Position numbers and translations under genes: made by a program. 64,000 bases of DNA, taken from positions 1,296,501-1,360,500 of the forward strand of contig CAMRHE010000055.1 of the NCBI GenBank assembly GCA_947044405.1, in the 5' to 3' direction. Numbering within the stretch: the stretch's first letter is position 1; every line of letters begins with the position of its first letter. Under the pieces are notes generated by a model that was not told the DNA's origin, made no database searches, and saw nothing but the letters and a program-made list of their open reading frames with translations. Of this stretch, positions 59,396 through 64,000 are shown piece by piece. This DNA is from Leptodactylus fallax. Taxonomy: Eukaryota > Chordata > Amphibia > Anura > Leptodactylidae.

Positions 59396-60200
59396 GTGCT
59401 CTTGTACTGCAGTGATAATGTCACGTCCACCGTCTATGTGCCCACTACAGCCTCATGGGTCACATGCTGTACTGTACACAGCTGCTGAGGGTGGCGGCTG
59501 GCGGCAATAGCCAAGTGAAACATGATTTTTTTTTTTTTAAAAAATCTCAGACAACCCCTTTAAGTTCTAGATTTCCTAAAATGATGCCAGAGCCGCACGG
59601 TTTTTGGCTCAAGGTAAATCCAAGTATTTATCTCATAAAAGCAGAAGACCCAAACGCTACCTATAAGGTAACACCGAACCAGAACGCCCAGACAAGAGAC
59701 CCCCTCAGCCTGACCAGCCAGCAAAGGGCACATGAATGGCACCGCCAAATGTGGGGGAGCCAAGTCAGACCCCTACCAATTTCATAATGATGGCCCATTG
59801 TAACAATAGCCTTCACCTTTAACAACCATGTAAATTATATACAGTATAAATACACACACGTAGTGTAAATGCAAATCCATGAGCGGTGTGTGTAATGTAT
59901 CAGGTGCCAAAGACTTTATTTTGTGGACTGTTCTGCCCCCCAGTGTCACAAGGATGAATTACATGCTGCAGGCCACTTTTTAGCTTGTTCTCTGCCACCA
60001 TCTAGTGGAAATTAATGAAACTGCAAGAAACTGTGGCTTAGATATACTAAGTTAGACAATGTAAATTTGCCATCCGAGGAACATCCAATGGTCTGGTTCG
60101 TTACGATGAGAATTGATTGGGTCCTATCCTGCTCCATTTCATTGAAAAAGAGCAGATTGGAAGCTCCCATAGAGGTGAGTGTGTATTGGGTATTGGAATG
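59396..60200. other. Unassigned intergenic sequence
   Basis: No gene. A T-run with AAAAAATCTCAGACAACCCC (59526-59565) is a decayed MITE end. A CTCF-like word lies at 59995-60008. Confidence 0.35.
59995..60008 (-). promoter_or_regulatory. CTCF-like motif
   Basis: On the minus strand CCACTAGATGGTGG matches 13 of 14 positions of the CTCF core. Confidence 0.3.
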
Positions 60201-60202
60201 TA

Positions 60203-61768
60203 CAGTCATGGCCAAAAGTTTTGAGAATGATACAAATATTAATTTTTACAAAGTCTACTGCTTCAGTTTTTCTAATGGCAATTTGCATATACTCCAGAAT
60301 GTTATAAAGAGTGATCAGCTTAACAGCAATTACTTGCAAAGTCAATATTTGCCTAGAAAATGAACTTTATCCCCCAAAACACATTTCAACATCATTGCAG
60401 CCCTGCCTTAAAAGGACCACCTAACATCGTTTCAGTGATTGCTCCATTAACACAGGTGTGGGTGTTGATGAGGACAGGGCTGGAGATCAATCTGTCATGA
60501 TTAAGTAAGAATGACACCACTGGACACTTTAAAAGGAGGCTGGTGCTTGCCATCATTGTTTCTCTTCTGTTAACCATGGTTATCTCTAAAGAAACACGTG
60601 CAGTCATCATTGCACTGCACAAAAATGGCCTAACTGGGAAGAGTATTGCAGCTAGAAAGATTGCACATCAGTCAACAATCTATCGCATCATCAAGAACTT
60701 CAAGGAGAGAGGTTCCATTGGTGCCAAAAAGGCTCCAGGGCGCCCAAGAAAGACCAGCAAGCGGCAGGACCGCCTCTTAAAAGTGTTTCAGCTGCGGGAT
60801 CGGGCTACCAGCAGTGCAGAGCTTGCTGAGGAATGGCAGCAGGCAGGTGTGAGTGCATCTGCACGCACTGTGAGGCGGAGACTCTTGGAGCAAGGCCTGG
60901 TCTCAAGGAGGGCAGCAAAGAAGCCACTTCTCTCCAGAAAAAACATCAGGGACAGACTGATATTCTGCAAAAGGTACAGGGAGTGGACTGCTGAGGACTG
61001 GGGTAAAGTCATTTTCTCTGATGAATCCCCTTTTCGATTGTTTGGAAATCTGGAAAACAGCTTATTCGGAGAAGAAGAGGTGAGCGCTACCACCAGTCTT
61101 GTCTCATGCCAACTGTAAAGCATCCTGAAACCATTCATGTGTGGGGTTGCTTCTCAGCCAAGGGAATCGGCTCTCTCACAGTCTTGCCTAAAAACACAGC
61201 CATGAATAAAGAATGGTACCAGAATGTCCTCCAAGAGCAACTTCTCCCAACCGTCCAAGAGCAGTTTGGCACTCAACAATGCCTTTTCCAGCATGATAGA
61301 GCACCTTGCCATAAAGCAAAGGTGATAACTAAATGGCTCAGGGAACAAAACATAGAGATTTTGGGTCCATGGCCTGGAAACTCCCCAGATCTTAATCCCA
61401 TTGAGAACTTGTGGTCAATCATCAAGAGACGGGTGGACAAACAAAAACCAACAAATTCAGACAAAATGAAAGCATTGATTCTGCAAGAATGGACTGCTAT
61501 CAGTCAGGATTTGGTCCAGAAGTTGATTGAGAGCATGCCAGGGAGAATTGCAGAGGTCCTGAAGAAGAAGGGTCAACACTGCAAATATTGACTTGCTGCA
61601 TTAACTCATTCTAACTGTCAATATAAGCTTCTGTTACTCATAATATGAATGCAATTCTATTTCTGTATGTGATAAAAACATCTGACAAACACACATAAAA
61701 ACCAGAGGGCAGCAGATCATGTGAAAATATAATATTTGTGTCATTCTCAAAACTTTTGGCCATGACTG
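60203..61768 (+). mobile_element. Tc1-like transposon, nearly intact, DD35E spacing
   Basis: This is a 1,566-bp element flanked by TA (60201-60202 and 61769-61770). Both ends read CAGTCATGGCCAAAAGTTTT inward, and the first 39 bp differ at one position (T/C at base 29). Similarity then weakens, so the inverted repeats are short, unlike the ~200-bp repeats of the element at 1887. The plus strand has one transposase frame with a single frameshift. The high end identity and near-intact frame suggest a fairly young insertion. Confidence 0.95.
60576..61591 (+). pseudogene. Tc1-like transposase with one frameshift (DD35E)
   Basis: The start is ATG 60576 (MVISKETRAVIIALHKNG); the open frame 5' of it has no ATG. 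The order is a paired-like HTH (GKSIAARKIAHQSTIYRIIK), GRPRKTSKRQDR, a second HTH ending SARTVRRRLLEQG, then IFSDESPF (first D, codon 61020-61022), FQHDRAPCHK (second D, 61295-61297) and [11 protein letters not shown] (E, 61403-61405). The spacing is 35 residues, against 34 in the classic Tc1 group. One base is missing near 61044-61051. If it is counted, the frame is 338 codons plus stop, a normal length. No other stop or shift was seen. I recall DD35E elements being described as a separate group (Traveler); that name is from memory. Confidence 0.92.
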
Positions 61769-61770
61769 TA

Positions 61771-62513
61771 CTCAGATATCACTTGAATGTCGTCCAACTG
61801 CATTTTGTCCACTCGGATGCACACTCGGTCATGTGCATGGTGTCTGTCTAAGACACCAGATTTATCGCAATGGCTGTCGCTGGATGGTAAATCTTTAGAC
61901 TGTCTAGTCTAAGTTTACACCTATTCGTTGGCTTACTTTGAGACAGAATATTCCGACACATTTTTGGCTCATTGTGACACTCTCTTTATCTGAGAATCTA
62001 CACCCAAATGTGTAGCAACGAGCTCTTTACACCAGTCGTAACCACAATAGTAAATCTGGTAGATAGTAAACCTCCATGACTAGTCGTAACCACAATAGTA
62101 AAGAGTAACCCTCCATAGTGAGACCCTCTGTGCAGCGGCTCTCCTCTTCACACAACAGACAGCGGTCACAGATGAGGGTCCTTCCTCTCTAACCCAGAAT
62201 TTCCTAATATGCTGATATGTACACAAAGAAATAGAAACTTAATGCGTTCATTTATTGGCTGAACAATCCCTTTATGTTTAAAAGAGGGTCCCAGAAACAC
62301 TTCGGTTTTGTCCCTTCTTGGCCCTCCTCGGCACGGAAGATGACCGCTCAGCCAATGACTTCCCGCAGTAAAGACCCACCTGAGCCAGCAGGAAGTAGAG
62401 ACCTGGAGGACTTGGGAGCACTGATGGGGTCTGGGGATACATTTACGAGTATAACATCTTTTACTTTTAGGCATTCCTTTTTTAAGACAAAAGTTTACCA
62501 GCCAGACCACAGC
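61771..62513. other. Unassigned intergenic sequence
   Basis: No gene. The words TAGTCGTAACCACAATAGTA are repeated near 62033 and 62080, and a related TAGTCATAACCACAATAG lies near 41728, so a dispersed repeat is present in pieces. Confidence 0.35.
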
Positions 62514-62886
62514 TTTAAAGGAGTTGTCCGGGCTTAAGCTATTTGTGGCCTATAATAACTGATAAGCGGGGAGCCCTGAACCAGCCCCTAGAACGATCAG
62601 CTGTACGGCTGCACTTTTGGTGCCTCAAAAAGCTCCGTCCCCTGTATAGCGGCCGGGCGCCATCACTGCAGCTCAGTGTTTATTGAATTCAGTGGGACGA
62701 GCTGTAGTGAAGACGCCGGGCTGCTATAAAGGGGACAGAGCGTTCTGCTTCCAGCCCTGTATTATGTATAGCACGGGTGCCAGAAGCTGCTCCATACAGC
62801 TGATCAGTCCGGGGGCCGGCTCTTAGCCTCCCACCAAACAGATAGGATAGGCCACAAATAGCTTAAGTCCGGGCAACCCATTTAAG
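62514..62886 (+). repeat. Fold-back MITE, TTTAAAGGAGTTGTCCGGGC ends
   Basis: TTTAAAGGAGTTGTCCGGGC + TTAAGCTATTTGTGGCCTAT on the left is mirrored by ATAGGCCACAAATAGCTTAA + GTCCGGGCAACCCATTTAA on the right. These are about 40-bp inverted repeats with few changes. The interior pairs CAGCTGTACGGC with GCTGATCAG contexts. There is no coding capacity. Confidence 0.8.
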
Positions 62887-63730
62887 GATTCAAATATTTA
62901 GCTTTTCCCATCAACATATTACGTAAGATATAACTTTTTGTATGTTTCTGTTAAAGTGGATGTATGAAGACTTCTTTTTGCAATGACTTTTTTTTCGGAC
63001 CCCCCCTCCAAATCTCAAATTAAAGGTCTATCCTAAAGATACGCCATTAATTGTCAGTCTTCGATAACAACTTCACAGGGAAACTGTCAGGGCTATTTGG
63101 GACACTTTTACACTTACCCAGCTGTATTCCTAGAGCCTGCGCCATTCTTCTCTGAAGCTGGAATACAGTTTGACTTCAGTGCGCACACACCAGACCTTAG
63201 GTGCAAGCGCAGTAAAGCCAAGGGTGCACTTCTCTGGCTTCAGTGAGGAGCTGTGCAGGCGCCAGGAGCATCAGAGTCAGCCACAGCTCCTACGAGACAG
63301 ACATATCAGCTTCTGTGTTGGACCAGACGTCTTCTCCAATGAGGGCTCTTGTATGTAACTATAGACAAGTCCTCCACTCACATTAACAGATATGTAAACA
63401 TTTTTGGTCTTAAAGGGATAGTCTCATATATGTCCATATCAGATTGAAGTCTGTAAAAAGGAAGCTGTGCGCGTGGATTTGCTGTGTTGTAGCCCATTAT
63501 GTTTTCATTTTTCAAAAACTTCCCTTGGGGTAGTGAGATTGTAGATACACACTTCCTTCCTGTATTGTCTTTGCAGCAGGATGCGTGTGCTTTATGGCGG
63601 CAGCTTAGGATTTTAGTTAACAGAGAAATGTGTCAGATTAGTACAGTCCCCAGGAAGAGATGAAGAAAATACCCCCAAAGATAAAGCAGCTGTATAGCGA
63701 GCCTTCTCTGTATATATAGTGTGTACTGTT
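62887..63730. other. Unassigned intergenic sequence
   Basis: No gene. TTAAAGGGATAGTCTCATA near 63411 looks like a further MITE end without a visible partner. Confidence 0.35.
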
Positions 63731-64000
63731 ACTATCCTTCCTTAGTTTTTTTATTAATTAAAACCAGGTAGTAAAATATATGATTTTTTTTTTCTTCATC
63801 TTCTGTATATAGTCATGGGGGCAGCCATCTTACCTGAGCTTCTCCTCTATTAACAGCATTTGGTGATCTGCTTTACAGCACAGCTGACTCATTGAGGTCT
63901 ATGAGAGAGTTTTCTAGACATGCTCTGTGCAGGGAGAGGGAGGAGATAAGCTGTGACATCTTCTACTATCAGTAGTTAACAAAAACTTATTGCTGCTAGG
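63731..64000 (-). repeat. GGGAATGTGTCACC family, copy 4 (cut by window end)
   Basis: It matches the 54121 copy from TTAATTAAAACCAGGTAGTA through GGGGCAGCCATCTTACCTGA, TTTTCTAGACATGCTCTGTG and AGATAAGCTGTGACATC. The remaining part lies beyond 64000. Confidence 0.75.

Noticed and set aside
60392..60622. Minus-strand open frame of 76 codons overlapping the transposase start.
   Set aside because: It is antisense to the DD35E transposase and its leader.

Overview
This is eukaryotic, repeat-dominated intergenic DNA with no intact host gene. The repeat content points to an anuran (frog) genome. It includes a 5'-truncated L2-type LINE, two Tc1-like transposons, a decayed piggyBac copy, solo LTRs, hammerhead-like Penelope fragments, and many fold-back MITEs that begin TTTAAAGGGG-TTGTCC or similar. 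The species cannot be read from the sequence. No bacterial, viral or organellar gene is visible. Almost every open reading frame is short and chance-like, or belongs to a transposon or a tandem array.

Region by region. 0.2-3.6 kb: an L2 reverse-transcriptase pseudogene with a complete but dead Tc1 element (DD34E, TA duplications) inserted in its 3' UTR. 4-6 kb: a Penelope-like fragment, then an 872-bp solo LTR with a perfect 5-bp target duplication. 7-13 kb: fold-back MITEs. 14-20 kb: a unit of about 500 bp present three times, interrupted by a hammerhead-bearing fold-back element, a piggyBac remnant and a MITE. 20-23.5 kb: a degenerate ~45-bp satellite containing a solo LTR, then a second solo LTR with a perfect target duplication that sits inside a small tandem repeat. 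24-39 kb: mostly single-copy AT-rich DNA with MITEs, including two hAT-type copies that carry inverted ZNF143-like motifs. 39 kb: a perfectly phased 26-bp x 17 array. 40-55 kb: MITEs, two degenerate tandem repeats, a fourth LTR, and three of the four copies of a ~580-bp repeat family (the fourth is cut by the right edge of the window). 55.6-58.7 kb: a 48-copy, 63-bp minisatellite with higher-order structure and an inverted terminal piece. 60.2-61.8 kb: a nearly intact Tc1-like element whose catalytic spacing counts as DD35E and whose transposase has one frameshift.

The transposase reading frames act only on their own element ends and do not form a host pathway. The best leads for follow-up are the DD35E element, the inversion junction of the 63-bp array, the MITE-borne ZNF143 and NF-Y/E-box palindromes, the hammerhead-like cores, and one weak candidate exon in the triplicated unit. 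Coordinates of transposon ends with target duplications were read base by base. Ends of decayed repeats are approximate.
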